Shown here piece by piece: positions 53,431-61,657 of a DNA stretch of 64,000 nt. Both the position numbers and the translations under genes were made by a program. The stretch comes from Paracoccus luteus. GTDB lineage: Bacteria > Pseudomonadota > Alphaproteobacteria > Rhodobacterales > Rhodobacteraceae. A model generated the notes under the pieces. That model had not been told where the DNA came from. It ran no database searches and saw only the letters and a list, made by a program, of their open reading frames with translations. Position 1 is the stretch's first letter; every line of letters begins with the position of its first letter. The stretch spans positions 285,773-349,772 of the forward strand of contig NZ_SDEA01000003.1 in the NCBI RefSeq assembly GCF_004522155.1. The letters run 5' to 3'.

Positions 53431-55040
53431 GCAACCTGCCCGCGCCCTTCCATGTCTATTCGATGCGCCAGGCAATCGAGGAAGGCTTCATCCTCGACGT
53501 GCTGAAGAACTACACGCCCTATGCGCTGGCCTTCCGGCTGGCGAATGGCGGCGAGGAAATGGACGACCGCGAGGTCGAGCGCAGCGCCGCGCAGAAGGCG
53601 CTGATGCAATGGGTGAAGCTGCATCCCTGGAACATCGCGCAGAAGGTGGCGATCGTGGTCGAGCATTACCGCGCGATGGTGATGCCGCTGCTGGGCGGCC
53701 GGGCCAAGGCCATGGTGGTGGTCGAAAGCCGCAAGGAAGCCGTGCGCTGGCAGATCGCCATGCAGAGATACATTGCCGAGAAGGGCTATGGGCTTGGCAC
53801 GCTGGTCGCCTTTTCCAGCGAGGTGAACGACCCCGAGAGCGGGCCTGATCCCTTCACGGAAAGCTCGAAGGTCCTGAACCCCGGCCTGAAGCGCGATATC
53901 CGCGAAACCTTCACGGGGCCGGAGTTCCACGTCCTGATCGTGGCGAACAAGTTCCAGACCGGCTTCGACCAGCCGCTTCTGTGCGGGATGTATGTCGATC
54001 GGCGGCTTGCGGGCATCCAAGCGGTGCAGACGCTGTCGCGCCTGAACCGGGCTTGGTCCTCGGGTGGGATCGCCAAGGACAGGACCTATATCCTCGACTT
54101 CGCCAACAGCGCCGAGGACATCCTGGCCGCCTTCCGCACCTATTACGAGACCGCGGAACTGGAGGCCGTGACTGATCCCGCTCAGGTGCTGGACCTGCGG
54201 GCGAAGCTGGATGCGCTCGGCTATTACGACGATTTCGAGGTGGACCGCGTGGTTCGGGCGGAACTCGATCCCAAGGCGAGCCATGCGAGCCTGTCCGCCG
54301 CCGTCGAGCCGGTGGCCGACCGGCTGCTGAAATCCTTCCGCGCGGCGAAGGAGGCCGAGATTGCAGCGTGCGCCGCCGGCGACGACAGGAAGGCCCGTGC
54401 TGCCAAGCAGACGCAGGATGCGCTGATCGTGTTCAAGGCCAACATGGGAGCCTTCATGCGCCTTTACAGCTTCCTGTCGCAGATCTTCGACTATGGCTCG
54501 ACCGCCATCGAGGCGCGCAGCATCTTCTACCGGCGGCTCATCCCGCTGCTGGATTTCGGGCGCGAGCGCGAGGGCGTCGATCTCAGCAAGGTGGAACTGA
54601 CCCACCACAAGCTGACGGCCAAGGGCAAGACGGACCTGATCCTGGGAAGCGGGGGAGAAAAGCTGAAACCCATGACCGAGACCGGCACAGGCGAGGTGCA
54701 GGACAAGGAAAAGGCGCTGCTGTCCGAGATCCTTGTCAGGATGAACGACCTGTTCACCGGGGTGACGGACAACGACCAGTTGTCTTTCCACATGGCGGTC
54801 AAGGGCAAGCTGATGGAGAACGAAACGCTTTCCCAGCAGGCCGGGAGGAACCAGAAAGAGCAGTTCGGCAACTCACCGCTCCTGAAAGCAGCAATCATGG
54901 ATGCGGTCATCGATGCACTCGACGCTCACTCCGCAATGAGCCGTCAGGCACTGGAGTCGCAGGCCATCCCGGATGGGCTGAAGGCGGCGCTCATGGGGCC
55001 GGGGCGTCTATATGAAGCTCTGCGCAACCAAAGGGCCTGA
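53232..55040 (+). pseudogene. hsdR: C-terminal half of type I restriction HsdR, fused to recombinase tail
   Basis: The open frame codes for 602 residues. The first 70 or so come from the recombinase tail. From about 53448 it reads HVYSMRQAIEEGFILDVLKN, which in HsdR lies in the middle of the protein. The second helicase domain follows with ANKFQTGFDQPLL (motif V) and QAVQTLSRLNRAW (motif VI), then the helical C-terminal domain. The endonuclease domain (PD-ExK), Walker A and DEAD motifs are all missing, and no hsdM or hsdS is present. It cannot restrict DNA. Either a dead relic or a truncated protein still expressed. Confidence 0.85.
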
Positions 55041-55285
55041 TCGATGGGACTGGGAAGATCCGGCCCATTGCGGACATTCGGCCGCTAGTGCGATCGACTG
55101 CGAAAGCAGCCATTCCGGCACGACGCAGCAAGACAGAGCGTCCAGTAGAGGGCGTCCGCCTGGTCAGCTCGGCCGGGATTTCCGTCTCGCTGCCGTTTCG
55201 GATGGAACAGCAACGCCGGGCGAGAGGCCCAGCGTTGTCATGGCAGCAGGCAAGCGTCCGCACTTTTCTTGTCACGCCATGTTGC

Positions 55286-56794
55286 TCAGGCTTCCTCTTC
55301 CTGGAAGGCCTCCTCGCGGGTCTTGCGGAAGCTGGGCAGGATCATCAGCGCCAGCAGGATCACGGTGGCCACCAGCATGGTCAGGCTGATCGGGCGCTCG
55401 ACGAAGATCGAGGGATCGCCCTGGGTGATCAGCATGGTGCGGCGCAGGTTCGCCTCAAGCAGCGGGCCGAGGACGAAGCCCAGCAGCAGCGGCCCGGGCT
55501 CGCATTTCGCCTTGCGGAAGGCGTAGCCCAGCAGGCCGAAGCCAGCGGCGAGGATCACGTCGAAGATGCGGTTGTTCATGCTGTAGACGCCGATGCAGCA
55601 GAACAGCAGGATCGCGGGGTAAAGCAGCCGGTAGGGCACCGTCAGCAGCCGCACCCACAGCCCGATCAGGGGCAGGTTGATGATGACCAAGAGCAGGTTG
55701 CCGATCCACATGGAGGCGACGAGGCCCCAGAAGATCTCGGGCTGGTTGGTCAGCACCGAGGGGCCAGGGGTGATCCCGTGGATCATGAAGGCCGACAGCA
55801 TCATCGCCATCATGTTGTTGGACGGGATCCCCAGCGTCAGCAGCGGGATAAAGGACGACTGCGCCGCCGCGTTGTTGGCGGCCTCGGGCGCGGCCACGCC
55901 CTCGACGACGCCGGTGCCGAACTTCTGCGGGTGGCGCGACACCTTCTTTTCCAGCGAATAGGCGCTGAAGGAGGCCAGCGTCGCGCCGCCGCCGGGCAGC
56001 AGGCCCAGGAAGGTGCCGATGCCCGTCCCGCGCAGCACCGCGCGCCACGAGGCGCGGAAATCTTGGCGTGTGGGCCACAGCCGGGTGAGGGGCGCGACGG
56101 TGACGCCTTCGGAGCCCGAGCGTTCCAGGTTGGTGATGATCTCGGCGAAGCCGAAGACGCCGATGGCGATGACGATGAAGTCGATGCCGTCGAACAGTTC
56201 CAGCGCGCCAAAGGTCAGGCGTTCCGCGCCCGTCTCGGCGTCGGTCCCGACCATGCCCAGCAGCAGCCCGATCAGGATCATGCCGATGGCCTTCAGCACC
56301 GGACCGCTGGCCAGGATGGTGGCGGCCAGCAGGCCGAAGATCATCAGCGAGACATATTCGGCCGGCCCGAAGGACAGCGCGAAGCTGGACAGCGTGGGTC
56401 CTGCAACGGCGATAGCGAAGGTCGCCACCGTCCCGGCGAAGAACGACCCCAGCGCGGCCACGGCCAGCGCCGCACCCGCCCGGCCCTGGCGCGCCATCTG
56501 ATAGCCGTCCAGCGCGGTGACAACCGAGGAAGCCTCACCCGGCAGGTTGACCAGCACGGCCGTGGTCGAGCCGCCGTATTGCGCGCCATAGTAGATGCCG
56601 GCCAGCATGATGATGCCGGCCAGCGGCGGCAGGAAGAAGGTGATCGGCAGCAGCACCGCGATGGTCGCGGTGGGCCCGATCCCCGGCAGCACCCCGATCA
56701 GCGTGCCCAGCAGCGCGCCCAGCAGGCAGAACCCGAGGTTGGCGGGCGTCATTGCCTCGCCGAAGCCCAGCATCAGAAGATCCAGAAACTCCAT
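55286..56794 (-). CDS. tctA: Tripartite tricarboxylate transporter permease (TctA)
   Basis: Large membrane subunit of a TTT-family transporter, 502 residues with about 12 helices. Family marks are LGTLIGVLPGIGPTATIAVL in the N-terminal repeat, GGSTTAVLVNLPGEASSVVT, and GIGTFLGLLPGGGATLASFS in the second repeat. ATG 56794 (GTG 56797 possible) follows GGGAGGGG. It forms an uptake system with TctB and TctC upstream in the same operon. Substrates of the family are di- and tricarboxylates and other organic acids. Confidence 0.93.
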   Translation of the reverse strand: MEFLDLLMLGFGEAMTPANLGFCLLGALLGTLIGVLPGIGPTATIAVLLPITFFLPPLAGIIMLAGIYYGAQYGGSTTAVLVNLPGEASSVVTALDGYQMARQGRAGAALAVAALGSFFAGTVATFAIAVAGPTLSSFALSFGPAEYVSLMIFGLLAATILASGPVLKAIGMILIGLLLGMVGTDAETGAERLTFGALELFDGIDFIVIAIGVFGFAEIITNLERSGSEGVTVAPLTRLWPTRQDFRASWRAVLRGTGIGTFLGLLPGGGATLASFSAYSLEKKVSRHPQKFGTGVVEGVAAPEAANNAAAQSSFIPLLTLGIPSNNMMAMMLSAFMIHGITPGPSVLTNQPEIFWGLVASMWIGNLLLVIINLPLIGLWVRLLTVPYRLLYPAILLFCCIGVYSMNNRIFDVILAAGFGLLGYAFRKAKCEPGPLLLGFVLGPLLEANLRRTMLITQGDPSIFVERPISLTMLVATVILLALMILPSFRKTREEAFQEEEA

Positions 56795-56824
56795 CACACC
56801 CCTCCCAAGGTGATGTTGCAGCGA

Positions 56825-57283
56825 TCAGATGGGCCAGAGAGGCACCTGCACGCCCAAGCCCTTGACGAAGACCAGCGCGCCGAAGGCGGTCAGCCCCGCC
56901 GCCAGCAGCAGCACCGTGCGCCAGCGCCCGCCCGGGTCCGCCAGCGATCCGACGATAACCAGCCATAGCGACGCGATGACAAAGCCGAGATGCGTGGCCG
57001 CATAGGCGAAGCCGACGATGGCCACGGTGATGACCACCAGCGGCCGCGCGCGCACGGCCTCGATGGCCGCAGCAGGGCGGCGCAGGGCTGGGATGCCGAC
57101 AAGCAGCCCGACCGCAATCAGCAGCAGGCAGACGATGCGCGGCATGAAGCCGGGACCCATCCGCGCGAGCGAGCCGAACTCGAGATGCCAGGACATGAAC
57201 AGCCCCAGCACCCCGATCCCAAGGAACAGCCTGGCGGTCAGCAGGTCGGGGCGGTCGCCCCTTTGCGTGCCGGGGGCGGCCAT
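56825..57283 (-). CDS. tctB: Tripartite tricarboxylate transporter small subunit (TctB)
   Basis: Small four-helix membrane subunit, 152 residues. LFLGIGVLGLFMSWHLEFGS and ARMGPGFMPRIVCLLLIAVG carry the family pattern (GPGxxP), and LTAFGALVFVKGLGVQVPLW ends the protein. Its start overlaps the tctC stop by one base and it lies 30 bases before tctA. Confidence 0.88.
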   Translation of the reverse strand: MAAPGTQRGDRPDLLTARLFLGIGVLGLFMSWHLEFGSLARMGPGFMPRIVCLLLIAVGLLVGIPALRRPAAAIEAVRARPLVVITVAIVGFAYAATHLGFVIASLWLVIVGSLADPGGRWRTVLLLAAGLTAFGALVFVKGLGVQVPLWPI

Positions 57284-58236
57284 TACTGCCCGCCCTCGAC
57301 CAGCGCGAGGATCTCGCGGAAGCGTTCGAGCCGCGCGGGCATCTGCGCGGTCCAGTCGGCGCCTGACACGTAGGACAGCGGCAGCTGCTGCTGCTTGGCC
57401 TTTTCCTGGAACTCGGGTTTGGCGAGCGCGGTCTCGATCGCCTGCGCCAGCCGGGCGCGGTCGACCTCGGGCACGTCGCAGCGCGCGGCAAGCCCGCGTT
57501 CGGACGACATCAGCACGTCGAAGCCCTGCTCCTTGGCGGTCGGAAGGTCGGGGGCCAGGGTGGAGCGTTGTTCCGAAAACTGGGCCAAGGCACGCACGGC
57601 ATTCTGGTCGCTTGAGGTATATTCCCCCACGTTCAGCCCGATGACGTTGACATGGCCGCCCAGCAGCGCGGTCTTGGCCTCGTTGGCGCCCGCGAAGGGC
57701 ACGGCCGTCAGGTCGATCCCTGCCGCCTGTTCCAGCTGCAGCATCGCAAGATGCTCGTCGGTGCCGATGCCGGTGGTGCCGACGGACACAGCGCCCGGGT
57801 TCTCCTTGGCATAGGCCACCAGATCGGCAAGCGTCTGGTAGTCGGAACCGGCCTGCACGATAAAGGTCCCGGGGTCCTCGACGATGCGCGCCAGCGGGCA
57901 GATCGCCGCGGGGTCGAAGCGCAGCTCGCGGTCAACCTGCATGGTCAGGAAGCCGGGCGTGTTCAGCGACGAGATGGTGTAGCCGTCGGGTTTGGCCTGC
58001 GACAGCGCGGTATAGGCGATCTCGCCCGAGGCGCCGGGACGGTTCATCACCGGGATCTGCGTGCCCAACTCCGCCTCGACGAAGGGGGCGAGCGTGCGCA
58101 GCATGATGTCGGTGCCGCCGCCCGGCGCATAGGCCACGATCATCTCGATCGGACGGTCGGTGGGCCAGTCGGCCCAGGCTGCGCCCGCGATCGACAGCAT
58201 GGCCGCGGCAAGGGCGATGGATTTCGGTGCAGTCAT
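57283..58236 (-). CDS. tctC: Tripartite tricarboxylate transporter substrate-binding protein (TctC)
   Basis: Periplasmic receptor of the Bug family, 317 residues with a Sec signal (LAAAMLSIAGAAWA). Mature protein opens with WPTDRPIEMIVAYAPGGGTD, followed by NRPGASGEIAYTALSQAKPD and SVGTTGIGTDEHLAML, all Bug-family landmarks. GGGAGGAACCGAC precedes ATG 58236. Its ligand is probably the hydroxy- or oxo-dicarboxylic acid handled by the aldolase and dehydrogenase genes upstream. Confidence 0.92.
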   Translation of the reverse strand: MTAPKSIALAAAMLSIAGAAWADWPTDRPIEMIVAYAPGGGTDIMLRTLAPFVEAELGTQIPVMNRPGASGEIAYTALSQAKPDGYTISSLNTPGFLTMQVDRELRFDPAAICPLARIVEDPGTFIVQAGSDYQTLADLVAYAKENPGAVSVGTTGIGTDEHLAMLQLEQAAGIDLTAVPFAGANEAKTALLGGHVNVIGLNVGEYTSSDQNAVRALAQFSEQRSTLAPDLPTAKEQGFDVLMSSERGLAARCDVPEVDRARLAQAIETALAKPEFQEKAKQQQLPLSYVSGADWTAQMPARLERFREILALVEGGQ

Positions 58237-58286
58237 GTCGGTTCCTCCCATTGGGCGCCGGCGGGGTGCCGGGCGCTTCTCCTCAC

Positions 58287-58976
58287 TCAGATCCCGTCCG
58301 GCATTGCGCAGCCCAGACGCTTCAGCGCGGCATCGACCCAGGCGCGGTCGTTCGTGCCGGCCTCGATCGCGGCCATCTGTTTCGCCTCGGCATCCTGCTT
58401 GGCCTGGGTCGCGGCCAGCACCGTCTCGGCCGCATCGAACGGGACCGACAGGACGCCATCAGCGTCGCCGAGGACCAGGTCGCCCGGCTCGATGACCATG
58501 CCGTCGATGGCGACGGGCACGTTGATCTCTCCCGGTCCGTCCTTGTAGGGGCCGCGGTGGGTGACGCCCGCGGCATAGACCGGCAGGTTGACCTGGCGGA
58601 AGGCGTCGGCGTCGCGGATCGCGCCGTTCAGGACAAAGCCCGCGACGCCCCGCTTGACGGCATAGGCCAGCATCAGCTCTCCCATCAGCGAGTTGGTCAG
58701 GTCGCCGCCCGCATCGACCACGATCACGTCGCCGGGCTGCGCCATGTCGATGGCCTTGTGCAGCATCAGGTTGTCGCCGGGGCGCGACTTCACCGTCAGC
58801 GCCGGGCCCGCCAGCACGCCCTCGCGGTGCATCCGGGACAGGCGGGGGCCCCCGGCGGTCATGCGGCTCATGCTGTCGCTGACATTGGCGACCGGCAGCG
58901 CGGCGAAAGCTCGGACGAGATCGGCGGATACGGCGCGGGCGCGGGCGCGGGGCAGGATGCGGAAACCGATGGTCAT
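58287..58976 (-). CDS. RraA-family aldolase (4-hydroxy-4-methyl-2-oxoglutarate aldolase type)
   Basis: A 229-residue protein of the RraA-like fold (PF03737), class II pyruvate aldolases that cleave 4-hydroxy-4-methyl- or 4-carboxy-4-hydroxy-2-oxoacids. DVIVVDAGGDLTNSLMGELM and KRGVAGFVLNGAIRDADAFR show the phosphate/pyruvate site with the conserved Arg-Asp (NGAIRDAD) that binds substrate and metal. GDLVLGDADGVLSVPFD is also typical. It lies upstream of tctCBA and 15 bases after the dehydrogenase gene, so one operon handles uptake and cleavage of an organic acid. Confidence 0.85.
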   Translation of the reverse strand: MTIGFRILPRARARAVSADLVRAFAALPVANVSDSMSRMTAGGPRLSRMHREGVLAGPALTVKSRPGDNLMLHKAIDMAQPGDVIVVDAGGDLTNSLMGELMLAYAVKRGVAGFVLNGAIRDADAFRQVNLPVYAAGVTHRGPYKDGPGEINVPVAIDGMVIEPGDLVLGDADGVLSVPFDAAETVLAATQAKQDAEAKQMAAIEAGTNDRAWVDAALKRLGCAMPDGI

Positions 58977-58991
58977 GAGAACTCCCTTGGC

Positions 58992-59981
58992 TCAGGCGAC
59001 GGCCGCGGCAAGCGCCGCCCGGTTGATGATGCGCGGCGCAGGCACCTGGCGGCCCGCCAGCAGATCGATGATGCCCTGCGCGGCCTCGGTGCCGACGCGG
59101 GTGTTGGCGGCGGTGGTGACGCCGCCGATATGTGGCGTCATGACCAGCCGCGGCTCGGCCCAGAAGGGATGATCCGCAGGCGGTGGCTCCTGCGCGAAGG
59201 TGTCCAGGCCCGCGCCGGCGATGCGGCCTTCGGCCACGGCGGCGGCAAGCGCCGGCTCGTCGATCAGGCCGCCGCGCGCGGTGTTGACGATGATCGCGTC
59301 CGGCTTCATCAGCGCCAGCCGCCGGGCGTCGATCAGGTTACGCGTGTCCGGCGTCAGCGGCGAATGCAGGCTGATCACGTCCGACATCGCCAGCAGCTGG
59401 TCCAGGTCGTCGATCTGCGCGACCCCGTCCTCGGCGAAGGCTTCGGCCGGGCAAAAGGGATCGTAGGCCACGACCTCCATGCCGAAGGCGCGCGCGAAGC
59501 GCCCCGTTTGCCGGGCGATCGCCCCGAAGGCGACAAGGCCCAAGGTCGAGCCCGCAAGCTCGCGCCCCTTGAAGCCGGGCTTTTCCCAGCGCCCCTCGCG
59601 CAGGCTGCGGTCCAGCGGCAGAAGGCGCTTGGCGACAGCAAGCATCAGCGCGATCGCGTGCTCGGCGACCGACACCGCGTTCGCGCCGGTCGCCACCAGC
59701 ACCGGGATGCCGCGTCGGGCGGCCTCGCCGGTGTCGATGTTGTCCACGCCGACGCCGTGCTTGGAGATGACGCGAAGGCTGGGCGCGGCATCGAGCACCG
59801 TCGCATCAATCCGGCCCATGCGCGAAATGATCCCGACAGGATCGGCAGACCTGACAGCATCCAGCAGGCCATCGCCCGAGCTGTAAGGAGGCACGTAGAC
59901 CGGTGTCAGCCCCGCATCTTCCAGCAGTTTGACAGCATCCGGCGCCAAGCTCGGGCCAGTGATCAGAACCTTGTCGGACAT
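58992..59981 (-). CDS. D-isomer-specific 2-hydroxyacid dehydrogenase (phosphoglycerate dehydrogenase-like)
   Basis: A 329-residue NAD-dependent dehydrogenase. The nucleotide region reads GSTLGLVAFGAIARQTGRFA, with FGAIAR instead of the usual GxGxxG, a variant known in some members. The catalytic Arg is in IVNTARGGLIDEPAL, the Glu in DTFAQEPPPADHP and the His in MTPHIGGVTTAA. It is the first gene of the minus-strand operon with the RraA aldolase and TctCBA, and would convert a 2-hydroxyacid to the 2-oxoacid that the aldolase cleaves. Confidence 0.88.
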   Translation of the reverse strand: MSDKVLITGPSLAPDAVKLLEDAGLTPVYVPPYSSGDGLLDAVRSADPVGIISRMGRIDATVLDAAPSLRVISKHGVGVDNIDTGEAARRGIPVLVATGANAVSVAEHAIALMLAVAKRLLPLDRSLREGRWEKPGFKGRELAGSTLGLVAFGAIARQTGRFARAFGMEVVAYDPFCPAEAFAEDGVAQIDDLDQLLAMSDVISLHSPLTPDTRNLIDARRLALMKPDAIIVNTARGGLIDEPALAAAVAEGRIAGAGLDTFAQEPPPADHPFWAEPRLVMTPHIGGVTTAANTRVGTEAAQGIIDLLAGRQVPAPRIINRAALAAAVA

Positions 59982-60064
59982 TTTTCCCCCAGACGGCGCG
60001 CCCGTTCTCCTCCAGGCGGCAGCAATGGGATAGCAGTAGATGTTGTTAAAAAAAGCGCATAATA

Positions 60065-60985
60065 ATGGAGTTCAAATTAAGAAGATCTGGACAAGTGGAT
60101 ACGCGGCAGCTCAGGACGCTTCTGGCGATCGTCGATCATGGCGGGTTTTCCCGTGCGGCCGGCGTGGTCAACCTGACGATCTCCGGGGTCAGTCAGCAGG
60201 TTCAGGCACTCGAGCAGGAGGTCGGCGCCGCGCTTTTCGACCGCAGCACCCGCCCCCCACGCCTGACAGTGGCCGGGCAGCAACTCGTCGAAGCGGCCCG
60301 AGAACTGGTCCGCACGGCCGAGAACGCCATCGATGCCATCTCGGGGCGCAAGGTGATCGGCACCTTCTCGCTGGGCTCGGTGCGCACCAGTGCCCTGTCG
60401 CTGCTGCCGCGCGCCATTGTCCGGCTGAACGCTCTCCATCCCGAGCTGCGCATCCAGTTGCGCGTGGGCCTGTCCGAGACCTTGCTACAGGATGTGGTGT
60501 CCGGCAGGCTGGATGCCGCGATGGTTGCCGAATACGGCGAGTTTCCTTCATCCTTGCGCTGGCGGCCGTTCTTAGACGAGCCGCTGTTCGTGGTGGCACC
60601 GCCGGGCACGCCGGCCCTGTCCGCCGATGAGCTTCTGACCCGGAATCCGTTCATCCGCTTTCGTGCCAATGTCCCATTGGCGCACGTGATCGACTTGGAA
60701 CTGGCGCGCCTGAACCTGCCATTGTCCGAGATCGCCCAGATTGACACGATCTCGGCCATCACCGCCTGCGTTGCCAATGGCTTGGGCGTGTCGATCCTGC
60801 CTCAGGTCGCGATTACCGATTGTGCGAGCGAACTCGTGAAGGCTCCGTTCGGGTCGCCCCAGCTGCACCGCAAGATCGGATTGGTGGAACGAAAGACCGC
60901 GCCCCGCGCAGCCCTCATTTCGATGCTGCACCGCCTGCTGGTCGAGAAAAGCGGGCCGCACGGAGTGGAAACGGAAAGTCTATGA
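60065..60985 (+). CDS. LysR-family regulator of the Tct operon
   Basis: A 306-residue LysR protein divergent from the dehydrogenase-aldolase-tct operon. The helix-turn-helix reads TRQLRTLLAIVDHGGFSRAA GVVNLTISGVSQQVQALEQE (residues about 13-52). The effector domain shows IGTFSLGSVRTSALSLLPRA and SGRLDAAMVAEYGEFPSSLR. ATG 60065 has no clear ribosome site; GTG 60095 in the same frame gives the more usual LysR opening VDTRQL and may be the true start. The 83-base divergent region is AT-rich near the gene (GTTGTTAAAAAAAG). Confidence 0.88.
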   Translation: MEFKLRRSGQVDTRQLRTLLAIVDHGGFSRAAGVVNLTISGVSQQVQALEQEVGAALFDRSTRPPRLTVAGQQLVEAARELVRTAENAIDAISGRKVIGTFSLGSVRTSALSLLPRAIVRLNALHPELRIQLRVGLSETLLQDVVSGRLDAAMVAEYGEFPSSLRWRPFLDEPLFVVAPPGTPALSADELLTRNPFIRFRANVPLAHVIDLELARLNLPLSEIAQIDTISAITACVANGLGVSILPQVAITDCASELVKAPFGSPQLHRKIGLVERKTAPRAALISMLHRLLVEKSGPHGVETESL

Positions 60986-60993
60986 GCAGTCGC

Positions 60994-61137
60994 TCATATC
61001 AGAAATGGCATGGGAAATCTGAACGGCGCGTGCGAACCCTCATCAAAGGTTAGCCTTGGCTGCCATTCGTGCCCGCATTCGGGGCAGGTAAGGAGAGCAT
61101 CCACCTGGTAGGTGTGGGCCAAGGTACATTTGGGCAT
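60994..61137 (-). pseudogene. PhnA-type zinc-ribbon fragment
   Basis: MPKCTLAHTYQVDALLTCPE followed by CGHEWQPRLTFDEG aligns with the N-terminal zinc ribbon of PhnA-family proteins, keeping the PKC and CPECxHEW spacing. The first Cys-Pro of the family motif is visible one frame away (CPNV), as if one A had been lost from a CCAAAATG run. The conserved C-terminal PhnA domain is absent. I treat it as a truncated, frameshifted remnant. Confidence 0.5.
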
Positions 61138-61457
61138 TGAGGCAGGGGATCGGATATGATGTTCGGCATACCCACGGGAAGGGAAGCAGGCTCGATGCTG
61201 GAGACGGCCCATAGCTGCTGTTCGAGCCTGCCCTTCGAGACGGTGTAGCTTCTCCGAAGCAGTCGCTCATGCTTGCCGCAGAAATCCTGCGCGGGCAGGC
61301 AAAATGGACGGCTTTGTGGCTTTGCCAATGCTCCTGTGCGCCAATGCGATAAGTTTAATCAGAAAATTCATAAAAGAATCTTAAAAGCCGAAATTACAGC
61401 GTGAACGATCACTTTGGCTGGCGGCAACAGGTCGGACAAGCTTGCATTTACTTTAGC

Positions 61458-61480
61458 GCAAATAAATTTGCACTATATAT
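61458..61480 (+). promoter_or_regulatory. AT-rich palindrome and promoter of the foreign operon
   Basis: GCAAAT-AA-ATTTGC (61458-61471) is a perfect 14-base palindrome directly followed by a -10-like TATATT (61475-61480). It is the most AT-rich spot of the window and lies 178 bases before the first gene of the plus-strand foreign operon. Likely operator overlapping a promoter, with a long leader. Confidence 0.5.
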
Positions 61481-61657
61481 TCTTCCTTCATGATGCGAAG
61501 CCAGGTCAATGTCCGTGTCGTGGCATTGCGCGGATTTAAGTGATCGTCGCTCAGTCGCTCGCGCGGTTTCTCTTGATGCAGCGCCTGTCGCTCCACTATC
61601 GTCCACACTGACGGGGGTTCCAGAGGGTAACCTTTTTTCGGAAAGACGGACAAGCGC

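Larger units (their letters stand above)
60986..61657. other. Compositional boundary and AT-rich spacer
   Basis: This 672-base gap marks the change to lower-GC DNA. It holds a PhnA-type zinc-ribbon fragment on the minus strand, a 13-base repeat (AGCAGTCGCTCAT at 60985 and at 61258), and an AT-rich segment from about 61340 to 61480 that includes a palindrome and a promoter-like TATATT. Other open frames here carry no motif and are rejected. Confidence 0.6.

Noticed and set aside
61043..61328. Two further small minus-strand frames at the GC boundary
   Set aside because: They overlap the zinc-ribbon fragment in other frames and show no conserved residues beyond the shifted Cys-Pro.
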